33,384 bases of DNA from CAYVVD01 sp964454975 (lineage in GTDB: Bacteria; Bacteroidota; Ignavibacteria; Kapaibacteriales; UBA2268): positions 1-33,384 of the forward strand of contig CAYVVD010000027.1 of assembly GCA_964454975.1 (NCBI GenBank), written 5' to 3'. Positions 24,365 to 33,183 of the stretch are shown piece after piece (position 1 is the first letter of the stretch; each line of letters opens with the position of its first letter). Made by a program: the position numbers and the translations under genes. The notes under the pieces are model-generated. The model was not told the DNA's origin. It did not search any database and was given only the letters and a program-made list of their open reading frames with translations.

Positions 24365-26575
24365 ATGAGTCAATTTGATTTTCCAAGAATCAATTTTAGT
24401 GGTAGTGTATGGCTGGATGTCGGGACTGCAAACAATGGATACCACCATCCTCTGGTTCTCTTTAACCAAAAGGAGTCCAAGGCTTATATGCCACCCAGGC
24501 TTTATATAGAATCTAATAATCAAACAGGGTTATATACGGCAAAGCAGGCAGGACTTACCATCTATGACGATCCTGATGATCCTACACAAAAATATGTAGA
24601 ACTGGAACTTATTAATGATAATAATTATCAAGATTGGGCTCAGACTCCAATCGGTGGTGATAATGGAATTGATGCTGATTATAATGCGATGTATTCAGCC
24701 TGCTATAAAGATAATTTCCAAAAGGGGATATGCCCCGGATACTGGGATCTTTGGGGCGATATGTCTGTAAGGAATATCAATCTTAAAGTAACAGGAATAA
24801 CTGTACCGGGCGAATCTGGAGGGGTAGTTACTTTTATTCCATCTAATCCCGGAGCCTGCCCAGTTGAGTTTCTTCCTCTTCTTACAGCAAAAGTGGACAC
24901 TCAGGCATATCTATGTGATCTTGATTCAATCGGGCAGCTATTAACTCAGATTTTCTGGGGGCCAACCGGACTTAGTAGCTCTACCGGAGAAACTCTTATT
25001 AGCGGAATGCCTGTAAAAAGCTCAACGCGATGGATGAATCTGAAAAGAGTTATAAATACATCCAACATAGCGCCAACAGGTGGTTCGGCAAGTTTTTTCT
25101 CCTATGTTGATCTAAGCTCTGGCACTATATCTGATAAGCTCTCGAAAGCTATGGCAGGGTACATCGGTGAAGATGCTATTCATGCCCTGTTCATGAAAAT
25201 CAATATTCACCAGGTATTCGAAGTAAGAAATCCCGATTATTCAAAACTGCCTTCGCAAGAAGTGAAAGATTTTTATAATAACAGCACTAAGAGAAATCCG
25301 GCAAAAGCTACTTTTACAGGCTCATTCTGTCCTTATAAAGCAGAAGATATGCAAACGGGTACAATTAGCCGTATGCTAAAAACAAACAACACACGTCCGG
25401 CAAACTTTAGCAGTGGATTAATTGATCTTAAAGAGCTGCCGACCTGGCCGAGTTATTCCGGTTCAATTAGCCAGCTTATTCAAAATGATGAGAATAATAC
25501 TAAGGTTCCTATAAATTCATCAGTCGATCTGCCAAATATTCAGTTTCTACACAACAGCCGATATAACCTGGTTTCCCTCGATCTAATAAATGCAATCAAC
25601 GAATATGGGATAGTTACCGAGGGTACCCCTTATCCATCGACATCTGCCGGCGGGGATGTTAAACCATTTTCTAAGTTCGAGAACTGTAATTTTGGTACAT
25701 TCCATTTGCAATGGACACAAGACGGTGGAGGAGCCCCAAATACTATTGGAAAATTCAACTGGGAAAATGATTATAACATGAATCAGTTTCTGGCTAACGG
25801 GGGCATGGTCGATCTTCCTGTAGATGCCAGCGAAGATTATTCCAAGGGAACATTTCAGTTAGTGCTAAATGGTTTTGTCGGAACTGATGACGGAATAGTT
25901 ATGATTGAAGATGAGAGTTGGGTGTTGTCTGATCAATCCGGGGCATATTGTGAACAGAACGGCATCTCCGGGCCATACCTTACACAAAAGCTGCCTATGG
26001 AAAAATGCTATTTAAGAGCTTTCACTAGAGGTGTGGCTATTCAACAACAAAACCCGGTTACCTTTTATTGGCAGAATCCAAACAACACAAATCCACCTGT
26101 TGTTGAAGTACAAGTTTATGACGGTATGCAGATCATCTATTCAGCTCCACCCTTTAATGTAATTTCGGCAGGATGCTTTTCTTTTGGTTTGTACTCTGAT
26201 TTAAACTATCAGTATAAAAATACAGCAATGAATTTCTACGGACTTGTTTCATTTATTGCGATCAGAGTTTTGGCGCATGAGCAAGGTCTTGAGAAATATA
26301 CAAATGGATCTGAACCTGTAACCTGGGATGCAGTCTATGAAAATGTCTTAAGAGAATACAAGACAATGCTTCCTATAATGGATGCAGTACATTTGATCAA
26401 TAAAAAAAATTGGTCGGATACAATATTCCTGAATCAACTGAAGGCGATGATTAGCCTTGATTATTGGCAATATCTTCGTTATATGCCGGTTACCAGGGGA
26501 CTCACTCAGCAGCAAAGAACTCTGTTGAAATTCTGGGCAGATCAAATCATTAACCAACAAGAAACAGAACTATGA
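24365..26575 (+). CDS. Homolog of the N-terminal half of VioB/RebD/StaD, lacking the C-terminal half
   Basis: This 736-residue cytoplasmic protein has no signal peptide; GGAG precedes the ATG. Its start (FDFPRINFSGSVWLDVGTANN) has the form of VioB and RebD (DFPRIHFRG...TAN), and it keeps internal landmarks such as YWDLWGDMS and NGGMVDLPV. Its end (YENVLREYKTMLPIMDAV, then YWQYLRYMPVTRGLTQQQRTLL) aligns with the VioB/RebD segment YRxVxxYYELxYxFM...YYMPxTRxLxxxxxxLL. VioB, RebD and StaD join two indole-3-pyruvate imines in violacein, rebeccamycin and staurosporine synthesis. The second, ferritin-like half of VioB is absent. No tryptophan oxidase (VioA/RebO) is nearby, so that chemistry is not implied. 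It heads a four-gene operon and overlaps the next gene by ATGA. Confidence 0.7.
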   Translation: MSQFDFPRINFSGSVWLDVGTANNGYHHPLVLFNQKESKAYMPPRLYIESNNQTGLYTAKQAGLTIYDDPDDPTQKYVELELINDNNYQDWAQTPIGGDNGIDADYNAMYSACYKDNFQKGICPGYWDLWGDMSVRNINLKVTGITVPGESGGVVTFIPSNPGACPVEFLPLLTAKVDTQAYLCDLDSIGQLLTQIFWGPTGLSSSTGETLISGMPVKSSTRWMNLKRVINTSNIAPTGGSASFFSYVDLSSGTISDKLSKAMAGYIGEDAIHALFMKINIHQVFEVRNPDYSKLPSQEVKDFYNNSTKRNPAKATFTGSFCPYKAEDMQTGTISRMLKTNNTRPANFSSGLIDLKELPTWPSYSGSISQLIQNDENNTKVPINSSVDLPNIQFLHNSRYNLVSLDLINAINEYGIVTEGTPYPSTSAGGDVKPFSKFENCNFGTFHLQWTQDGGGAPNTIGKFNWENDYNMNQFLANGGMVDLPVDASEDYSKGTFQLVLNGFVGTDDGIVMIEDESWVLSDQSGAYCEQNGISGPYLTQKLPMEKCYLRAFTRGVAIQQQNPVTFYWQNPNNTNPPVVEVQVYDGMQIIYSAPPFNVISAGCFSFGLYSDLNYQYKNTAMNFYGLVSFIAIRVLAHEQGLEKYTNGSEPVTWDAVYENVLREYKTMLPIMDAVHLINKKNWSDTIFLNQLKAMISLDYWQYLRYMPVTRGLTQQQRTLLKFWADQIINQQETEL

Positions 26576-28014
26576 AAAATAAATATTTAGTTATTATCAT
26601 CGCATTTGCTTTGGTTTCTTGCATGGGAACCTCAACTGGCAACAATTCAGCAAAACCAAACTTTCCAACCGGCAAGAGTATATCTGAAGAAAGTGTTTGG
26701 GATATTTATCATGTAATGCTGATTCCTTCGCAATATAAATTCAAAATGCCAGGCTTGAACTCTTTTGCTCTGGCTAAGGCAGATGGAGATACTTGGGTAG
26801 TATTGGCCGGCAAGAAAGATGGCTACCATGGTACTGATGAGCAAAACTCATTCTTATCATCAGTCGCAAATGATTCGATATGGGTGATTGATCTGGAAGA
26901 GCAGATGAGCTGGGGCGCTCCTATTCCGGGTCAGTTTCGGAATTCATTATCGTGTTCCAATCCCCAGTCATATCAGATAGGAAACAGTCTTTATTTCTGC
27001 GGTGGATTTACCAGGCAATTTGATACCAATGACCGTTCAAACTGGACTTCAGACCTATTTATTGAGTTCGATATAAATGCACTTGTTAGTTATGTAAAAA
27101 CTGGTGGAGACTTTGCAAGAACGATATTGAAGCAGTTCAATAGCCCTTATGTACAGGTAACAGGCGGCGAAATGTATGCAAATGAAAATTATATTTATCT
27201 AATAGGCGGCCAGAATTATGATACTACCTATATAGGAGGTTATAATGGCAAATATACCAACGCAGTTCGGAGATTTAGCATCGATCCCGATAGTTCGGGA
27301 GGCTGGGTAATTACTGACACTTCATCATACATAGACCCAATTAATCTACATAGGAGAGATCATAATGTCGTTGAAGTCCTCGATAATTCAGGGAATGTTG
27401 TACCTGCTATTTTTGGCGGAGTATTTACACCCGGCAATGGAGCTTATACAAACCCTGTGTACATATTCGGATGTGAGTCAGGCAATATCTCTATAAAAGT
27501 TGATACTACTCTTTACCAGAAGAATAATTTATATAAGTGCGCTTCTTTTTCGATTGCAGCGGCTGGAGGCTCACTTACTATGGTTAACCTTATTGGTGGC
27601 ATTACGGGTTATTCCTGGGAAAGATCAAGTAATAGTTTAAAAGCAGGTACGCCTCTTGCTCCCGGCAGCAATATGCTCGATTCTCTGCCCTGGTCAAATA
27701 TGAATAATATCTTGTGGACGACTTCCGGTTTTACGGTAGAAGTCCTGCAATTACCTTCAAATGGCGCTAAATTGCTGCCAGGCTACCTGGGTTCCGATGC
27801 CAAGTTCATTGCATTGGAAGATATGCTATTAGAAGGTTACCCATCTTTTATTGATGGCAATAAACTGGCTCCTCAGGGCGATACGATAAGCATCGGATAT
27901 ATGTATGGCGGGATAAAATCTAACGGCCCGACAACTCAATGGATACCCTCTTATGTTAATACCGAAGCGAATAATGTACTCTACGAGGTAAAAATAACTC
28001 GAATAGTACCTTAA
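26572..28014 (+). CDS. Lipoprotein with Kelch-like beta-propeller features
   Basis: This 480-residue protein has a lipoprotein signal peptide with lipobox ending at Cys17 (FALVSC), so it is anchored in a membrane facing the periplasm or the surface. The body is rich in beta strands with recurring glycine pairs after hydrophobic strands (LYFCGGFTRQ, IYLIGGQNYD, PAIFGGVFTPG, GYMYGGIKS), the pattern of Kelch-type propellers. No catalytic motif is recognised. It overlaps the upstream gene by 4 bases and ends 1 base before the next gene, so translation of all three is coupled. Likely a binding or scaffold component of whatever the operon makes. Confidence 0.7.
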   Translation: MKNKYLVIIIAFALVSCMGTSTGNNSAKPNFPTGKSISEESVWDIYHVMLIPSQYKFKMPGLNSFALAKADGDTWVVLAGKKDGYHGTDEQNSFLSSVANDSIWVIDLEEQMSWGAPIPGQFRNSLSCSNPQSYQIGNSLYFCGGFTRQFDTNDRSNWTSDLFIEFDINALVSYVKTGGDFARTILKQFNSPYVQVTGGEMYANENYIYLIGGQNYDTTYIGGYNGKYTNAVRRFSIDPDSSGGWVITDTSSYIDPINLHRRDHNVVEVLDNSGNVVPAIFGGVFTPGNGAYTNPVYIFGCESGNISIKVDTTLYQKNNLYKCASFSIAAAGGSLTMVNLIGGITGYSWERSSNSLKAGTPLAPGSNMLDSLPWSNMNNILWTTSGFTVEVLQLPSNGAKLLPGYLGSDAKFIALEDMLLEGYPSFIDGNKLAPQGDTISIGYMYGGIKSNGPTTQWIPSYVNTEANNVLYEVKITRIVP

Positions 28015-28015
28015 A

Positions 28016-29740
28016 ATGAAACGTTACTTATTTGTATCATTGGGACTTGTAGCAAGTTTTACCTTGCTGTTTGGGCTTGTTGAATGGTTAGACGTAAAAT
28101 TTCTTCAGGATCCACTGTTGATAACCCGGACAACGGGAATATCAATTGGTCTGGTTGGGATATTACTGCTCATTTTGGACATTTTCCTGCCTGTTCCATC
28201 AAGCCTGATAATGATTGGAAACGGAGCGGTTTTTGGTTTATTTCTTGGTTCGGCATTATCTCTTGCCGGAGGCATAATATCTACTTATATCGGTTTTTTT
28301 ATTGGCAAATTGGGTCAAACTTTCTTGGACAGGACTGTTCCCAATGACGAACGAGAAAGGGCAACAATGTTTCTTGAGAAATGGGGGATGCTGGGTATAC
28401 TCATATCAAGGCCAATACCACTCATCTCAGAAACAGTTGCTATTATGGCAGGAGCAATGAGTTATTCCCCTTGGAAGCTGATAGTGATGTCCTTTCTTGG
28501 ATATCTGCCTGCATCAATAATATACGCTCTAATTGGTTGTGAGGCAGTCAGTATAGAGACAAGCGCGTATAGCTTCCTGTTGGGAATACTTATAGCTATT
28601 GCTGTATGGCTTATTGGCAAAGTATTGCATGACAAGCATAATGTTTTCGGGGTACTCATATTGCTGCTATTTAGCCATACCAGTCCAGTTTTCTCAGCCG
28701 GGTTGCCAGATAGCTCAAAGATTAAACAAGACGATAGCAAAAAGTGGGGTGTGCTCGCTGTCCCTGCAATTGGCTATGAAAAGGAAACAAGAGGATATAT
28801 CGGGGCTGTTGCTTTATTTGACTTCAAATTAGCACATGATTCAATTACAAGAACATCGAATTCGAAAACTGAAATCACTTACACGCAGAATCATCAGTTC
28901 ATCTTAGAAAACCGGTGGCAGATTTTCTCTGAAGAAAACTTATGGTACTGCTTCGGTGAAATTAGTTTTAGCCATTTTCCACAACTTTTTTTCGGAATTG
29001 GCAGCAATAGCAAATTAGATGCACAGGAATTCTTTACTCAGAGATTTATTAAATTAGACTTTACAATGTCACATCAAATTCTTGATAATATATACTTCGG
29101 AGCACGCTATAATTACTATAATTCTCTATATTTATCCGGAGATGCCCTTGACATGTTAGTCCGGGACAATATAACAGGCTCCGGAGGTGGGGTTTCTTCC
29201 GGCGCCGGTTTTTACATCGCTTATGATAACAGAAATAGTATATTGACTCCAACTAAAGGCGCATTTCTTTCTGCCTCAATGCTTGGATATAACTCGATAT
29301 TAGGCTCAGAGTATAATTTTATTTCCAGCGAAATAGACTTGAGAAGATACATCCCGGTAAGCATTAACAATTGGAAGAGTTTGCTCGCCCTACAGTTTTT
29401 TGGAACATTAACTTTCGGAGACACCCCTTTTTACCAGCTGAGCCAATTGGGGAGTTCGAGTCATATGAGAGGCTACTACAGGGGAAGATACCGTGATGAT
29501 CATTATCTGTCTGCTCAAGCCGAATACAGATTTGATATATATTGGAGATTTGCTGCGGCAGTATTCGCAGGGGGAGGCAGTGTAGCAAGCTCATTGCAAA
29601 AATTCAATTCAATCAAACCAAGCTATGGAACGGGCATAAGGTTCTTAATAGACAAAATAGAAAACACTTATTTTAGAATTGACTATGCACTCGGACAAAA
29701 TTCCGATGGCTTTTATATTTCTTTCGGGGAAGCTTTTTAA
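28016..29740 (+). CDS. VTT/DedA inner-membrane domain joined to an Omp85-type outer-membrane barrel
   Basis: This 574-residue open frame has two parts. Residues 1-203 are a VTT (SNARE-associated, DedA/TVP38) membrane domain with LPVPSSLIMIGNGAVFG and SRPIPLISETVAIMAGAM; such proteins move or scramble lipids in the inner membrane. Residues 204-228 (LHDKHNVFGVLILLLFSHTS to VFSA) look exactly like a cleavable signal peptide. From about 230 a beta-barrel domain follows, with the Omp85 L6-type motif SSHMRGYYRGRYRD, the strand LSAQAEYRF, and a terminal Phe (FGEAF), as in BamA/TamA-family barrels. No POTRA domain is seen. Either signal peptidase cuts one precursor into two proteins, or the barrel starts separately at an in-frame TTG (28625). 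It lies 1 base after the lipoprotein gene. Confidence 0.8.
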   Translation: MKRYLFVSLGLVASFTLLFGLVEWLDVKFLQDPLLITRTTGISIGLVGILLLILDIFLPVPSSLIMIGNGAVFGLFLGSALSLAGGIISTYIGFFIGKLGQTFLDRTVPNDERERATMFLEKWGMLGILISRPIPLISETVAIMAGAMSYSPWKLIVMSFLGYLPASIIYALIGCEAVSIETSAYSFLLGILIAIAVWLIGKVLHDKHNVFGVLILLLFSHTSPVFSAGLPDSSKIKQDDSKKWGVLAVPAIGYEKETRGYIGAVALFDFKLAHDSITRTSNSKTEITYTQNHQFILENRWQIFSEENLWYCFGEISFSHFPQLFFGIGSNSKLDAQEFFTQRFIKLDFTMSHQILDNIYFGARYNYYNSLYLSGDALDMLVRDNITGSGGGVSSGAGFYIAYDNRNSILTPTKGAFLSASMLGYNSILGSEYNFISSEIDLRRYIPVSINNWKSLLALQFFGTLTFGDTPFYQLSQLGSSSHMRGYYRGRYRDDHYLSAQAEYRFDIYWRFAAAVFAGGGSVASSLQKFNSIKPSYGTGIRFLIDKIENTYFRIDYALGQNSDGFYISFGEAF

Positions 29741-29763
29741 ATTACAATCAAAGGACAATTATT

Positions 29764-30369
29764 ATGAGCCTAAATCTAAAGCAATTAATTAAAAAAATAG
29801 TAGGCGATTTTATTTCCGCAACACAAAATGCCGGAATTGAAACGCCATTTATTCCGGAAGTTATAATTAAGAATACACCTCAACTAATCTACTACGAAGA
29901 CAAAATATTAGTTGCGCCGGAGTGGAGCGGATGTACCTCAGGCGAGGTAATGATATTTGATACATGGGCAAAAGATGCCGGAGGCAAATTTACTGGCGAG
30001 CAATATTTTAAAATTAATTTCAACTGGTTTTTAGCAGCTCATGAACTAGGTCACTATATTCAGGCTATTCAAAATGACAACATGACAAATTGGGATGCGG
30101 AATTAAATGCTAATAAAATCGCTGTTGCCTTTTGGAAGCTCCAGGGTGAGCAAGCAACGCTGGATACAGTCATAGGCTGGTCTCAGATGGTCTGGAAAAC
30201 ATTAGAAAATCCTGTTCCCGCTGGCGATGATCCGGAAAAATATTTCAATGATAATTACGAAAAGCTAAGTTCATATCCCAATGCTTATGGTTATTTTCAG
30301 TTCATGTTCTATAAGATGGCATACGATAGTGATCCGGTTTTTAATAAGCTGGTTCAACCCAAAAACTAG
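29764..30369 (+). CDS. Small cytoplasmic HELGH zinc-metalloprotease-like protein
   Basis: This 201-residue protein lacks a signal peptide. The zinc motif H93-E-L-G-H97 sits in a helix (WFLAAHELGHYIQ), and 16 residues later NWDAELNANKIA offers Glu113 as third ligand, as in gluzincin-type and ImmA/IrrE-like peptidases. The C-terminal part is helical and rich in aromatic residues. AAGGA precedes the ATG, 23 bases after the barrel gene, so it is the last gene of the four-gene operon. It might process a protein partner or be an inactive binding module; the substrate is unknown. Confidence 0.72.
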   Translation: MSLNLKQLIKKIVGDFISATQNAGIETPFIPEVIIKNTPQLIYYEDKILVAPEWSGCTSGEVMIFDTWAKDAGGKFTGEQYFKINFNWFLAAHELGHYIQAIQNDNMTNWDAELNANKIAVAFWKLQGEQATLDTVIGWSQMVWKTLENPVPAGDDPEKYFNDNYEKLSSYPNAYGYFQFMFYKMAYDSDPVFNKLVQPKN

Positions 30370-30466
30370 CCAGAACTGTACTATCGGACGTTCTATGAGG
30401 CAACTAAAAGCAAAATACATTTTACAAAATATTACAATTATGCACCAATTAGGTTGTAAAAAGTGA

Positions 30467-30496
30467 ATATTTGGATTTTAGATTAGAATCAAATAT
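30467..30496. promoter_or_regulatory. AT-rich inverted repeat upstream of the FIST gene
   Basis: ATATTTGGATT (30467-30477) pairs with AATCAAATAT (30487-30496) apart from one bulged G. It lies about 48 bases before the FIST start codon. It may be an operator or a weak terminator of the preceding operon; there is no T tract. Confidence 0.35.
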
Positions 30497-30543
30497 ATTA
30501 AATAGTTAAATTTCCAACTAAAATATCAATCCACAGGAGAAAA

Positions 30544-31734
30544 ATGGTTGCTATAGATAAAACTACTAATGGCAATTCTGCTGAAGCAGGGAAAGAGCTG
30601 GCGAACAGTACAAAGGCAAAGCTGGGAAGCAGTCCAACCTGGGCTATTGCATATTGTGCCGGCAAGCATGACAAAGAAGCTTTCTTAAGCGGAATTAGAA
30701 ATGTTCTCGGAGATATCCCGGTTTTTGGTGGCGCCGCCGTAGGCATTATTACCAATGATTTCTTCGGATACGATGGATTCGAAGCAAGTCTTACACTTTT
30801 TGGGGAAGAGATGAGATACAAAGCAATTGCTACAGGCGATTTAACCAATGGGCAACTGGAAGGTGGCAGGGAGCTGGGCGAAAAGCTCAGCGGGAAGGTA
30901 ACTAAAGATGATACTATTCTTATGTTTTTCGACACTTTGGTAAGCACTCCTCCGCCGCAGATGTATTCGGGATCGGAAATTATTAACGGATTCAATTTGG
31001 GGATTGGAGGTGACGATTATACAATACTTGGTTCCGGACTTGTAGCAGATATGAACCTAATGGATAGTTATGTGTTCTCAGGGGGCAAGGCCGAAAAACA
31101 TATTGTCTCCGCAGTTGTTATTCCTTCTGAAATAAAGATGAACTATAGGATCCTTCATGGCTGCGAGCCTATAAGTTCTTATATGACAATTACTAAAATC
31201 GAAGGCCCGGTAGTATTCGAAATAGATAACCGCCCTGCTTTGGAAGTTGTATTGGATGCGCTCGGATTAGATCCCACCGAAGACAATATTAAGAGCCTTA
31301 CAACTGTTGTCACCTTAGGAGAAAACAGGGGCGAACCATTCGGAGACTATGATGAGTCCAAATATGTAAACAGGATGATCATAATGGGAAATCCTGAAAA
31401 TGGATCCATTATACTTTTTGAGGCCGATTTTGAAGTGGGTACGCGCATCCAAATCATGTCGAGATCAAATGACTTGATGATCGAATCCGCGAGAAAAAAC
31501 GCAGAATCCTTACTTTCTGAAGTAAATGTTGAAAACACCTTTTGCTTTTATATAGATTGTGCAGGAAGGTGCAGGCCTTTTAGTGGTGCAGATCAGGACG
31601 ATGCAGAGCTTATTCAGGAAGTGTTCAGCGATATGCCGCTGTCCGGTTTTTATTCAGGAGTAGAAATTGCTCCACTTCTGGGAAAAAGCAGACCTTTGGA
31701 TTGGACAGGTGTATTGATGACATTTTCGAAATAA
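30544..31734 (+). CDS. FIST-domain sensor protein
   Basis: This 396-residue cytoplasmic protein consists of a FIST N domain (about residues 20-220: WAIAYCAGKHDKEAFLSGIR, GDIPVFGGAAVGIIT) and a FIST C domain (about 225-390: YVNRMIIMG, FCFYIDCAGRCRPF, GFYSGVEIAPLLGKSRPLDWTG). FIST domains are predicted small-ligand, perhaps amino-acid, sensors in signalling proteins. AGGAG precedes the ATG. The adenylate cyclase gene follows after 4 bases, so the pair probably forms a sensor-output unit encoded by separate genes. Confidence 0.9.
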   Translation: MVAIDKTTNGNSAEAGKELANSTKAKLGSSPTWAIAYCAGKHDKEAFLSGIRNVLGDIPVFGGAAVGIITNDFFGYDGFEASLTLFGEEMRYKAIATGDLTNGQLEGGRELGEKLSGKVTKDDTILMFFDTLVSTPPPQMYSGSEIINGFNLGIGGDDYTILGSGLVADMNLMDSYVFSGGKAEKHIVSAVVIPSEIKMNYRILHGCEPISSYMTITKIEGPVVFEIDNRPALEVVLDALGLDPTEDNIKSLTTVVTLGENRGEPFGDYDESKYVNRMIIMGNPENGSIILFEADFEVGTRIQIMSRSNDLMIESARKNAESLLSEVNVENTFCFYIDCAGRCRPFSGADQDDAELIQEVFSDMPLSGFYSGVEIAPLLGKSRPLDWTGVLMTFSK

Positions 31735-31738
31735 ACTC

Positions 31739-33031
31739 ATGGATACATACGAACTACTAATCCAGGAAAGAGATTTTTATATAAAAATCTCCAATGAGCT
31801 GGGTGGTAAACTATTAAAAAGCCAGGAAGAAACCACTCGTGCTAAAACGGATGTGCGTAGGAGTAATCTTGCGGCATCAGTTATTAGCTACGCTTATAAG
31901 TTGGCAAATGAAAGTGTTGATCTGGCTAAGTTTTATTCTTCTTTCGTGCAATATCTGATTGAGAAGATGAATGTGGATGGTGCAGGTATTTATTTTTTAA
32001 ATGGGAACTCTGTCGAAGCTCTTACTTGCCTGAATCTTCCGACTAACATTTCTTTAGACTTATTCTCATCAAAGGAGTTTATGTTTTCCAGCAAGAATGA
32101 CCCGATAACTTCTGAAATAGAAGAAGCTCTGGGCTACCCATTTTTGCTTTGGAGAAAAGATGATTCTACAAAAAGGGCAATTCTTTTCAGCAGGAAAACG
32201 GAAGACTTGCGTCTGAATTTACCTTTCACAGAAAGCAATAGATATTTGGCTGATAACATTATTAGTATTTTAGCTGATATAGAAAAAAAGAAAAAGATCG
32301 AGCTCGAAGAGCGCGATCTGAAAATCAGGATCGAAAAGTATAACCAGGAACTGGAGAAAAAGGTAAAAGAAAGGACAATCGAATTAGAAAAAGAGAAGGA
32401 ATCTTCCGAAAAATTACTCCTGAACATATTACCAGAAGAAACAGCGAAAGAATTAAAAAAATTCGGCTCAGTTAAAGCCAGGCATTTCGATAATGTCACA
32501 ATACTTTTTGCCGATGTTATTGGGTTTACAAATTTTGCTGAATCGATTGACTCAGTTGAATTAATTGACACGTTGAATTATTATTTTTATCAGTTTGATC
32601 TGTTATGTGAGAAACATGAAATAGAGAAGATAAAAACAATCGGAGATGCTTATCTGGCAGCAGGCAATTTATTGGAAAGCAAGCAAACTACTGCTCTTGA
32701 TATTCTAAATCTTGCTATAGAAATGAGAAATTTTTGCAGGGAATCTAACCGGGATCAACTGATAAAGAATCCTTTGGGTTTTAGAATTGGAGTTCATATC
32801 GGGCCGGTTATTGCGGGTGTTGTAGGGAAAAACAAATTTCAATATGACGTATGGGGCGATACTGTAAACGTAGCAGCACGCCTTGAACAAAACAGCGCCA
32901 ATGGAATGATAAACGTCTCAAGGGAAATTTATCTTAAGACTAATGAATATTTTGAATTTGAATATAGAGGATTAATAGCTGCCAGAAACAGAGGTGAACT
33001 TAATATGTATTGGTGTTTAGGTCCAAAATAA
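31739..33031 (+). CDS. Class III adenylate cyclase with GAF-like and coiled-coil input
   Basis: This 430-residue cytoplasmic protein has an N-terminal coiled coil (about 1-45), a GAF-like domain (about 50-180), a long charged coiled coil (about 185-225, EKKVKERTIELEKEKE) and a C-terminal class III nucleotide cyclase domain. Catalytic residues are present: metal-binding D259 (FADVIGFT) and D303 (TIGDAYL), transition-state N377 and R381 (VNVAARLE). Base-specifying K299 (IKTIGD) and D370 (YDVWGD) point to ATP and hence cAMP as product. The coiled coil plus the LLLNILPEETAKELKKFG segment is the usual dimerization linker. It is coupled to the FIST gene and probably receives its signal. Confidence 0.93.
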   Translation: MDTYELLIQERDFYIKISNELGGKLLKSQEETTRAKTDVRRSNLAASVISYAYKLANESVDLAKFYSSFVQYLIEKMNVDGAGIYFLNGNSVEALTCLNLPTNISLDLFSSKEFMFSSKNDPITSEIEEALGYPFLLWRKDDSTKRAILFSRKTEDLRLNLPFTESNRYLADNIISILADIEKKKKIELEERDLKIRIEKYNQELEKKVKERTIELEKEKESSEKLLLNILPEETAKELKKFGSVKARHFDNVTILFADVIGFTNFAESIDSVELIDTLNYYFYQFDLLCEKHEIEKIKTIGDAYLAAGNLLESKQTTALDILNLAIEMRNFCRESNRDQLIKNPLGFRIGVHIGPVIAGVVGKNKFQYDVWGDTVNVAARLEQNSANGMINVSREIYLKTNEYFEFEYRGLIAARNRGELNMYWCLGPK

Positions 33032-33183
33032 TAAACGTGTACCCCATCAAAAAAATGAGATCATAATAGCTTGAGAATTAATTCTATCAAGATAAACTTT
33101 TGAGCAAAAATCTTAATTCAAACATTACTTGTGATTGATTTATAGGGGAATCCGCATTCTTTTATTTTAAAGACTTAATGTGT
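33032..33183. other. Non-coding gap after the cyclase gene
   Basis: No gene is seen. The near-palindrome CTTGAGAATTAATTC...TCAAG (33070-33091) lacks a T tail. The tandem repeat array starts at the right edge. Confidence 0.5.

Noticed and set aside
24365..26575. Full violacein or indolocarbazole biosynthesis cluster
   Set aside because: Only the N-terminal half of a VioB/RebD-like protein is present; no VioA/RebO oxidase, P450 or VioE-like gene is in the window.
30281..30466. 61-codon open frame overlapping the end of the HELGH gene
   Set aside because: Mostly out-of-frame reading of the HELGH gene, with no ribosome site or family features.
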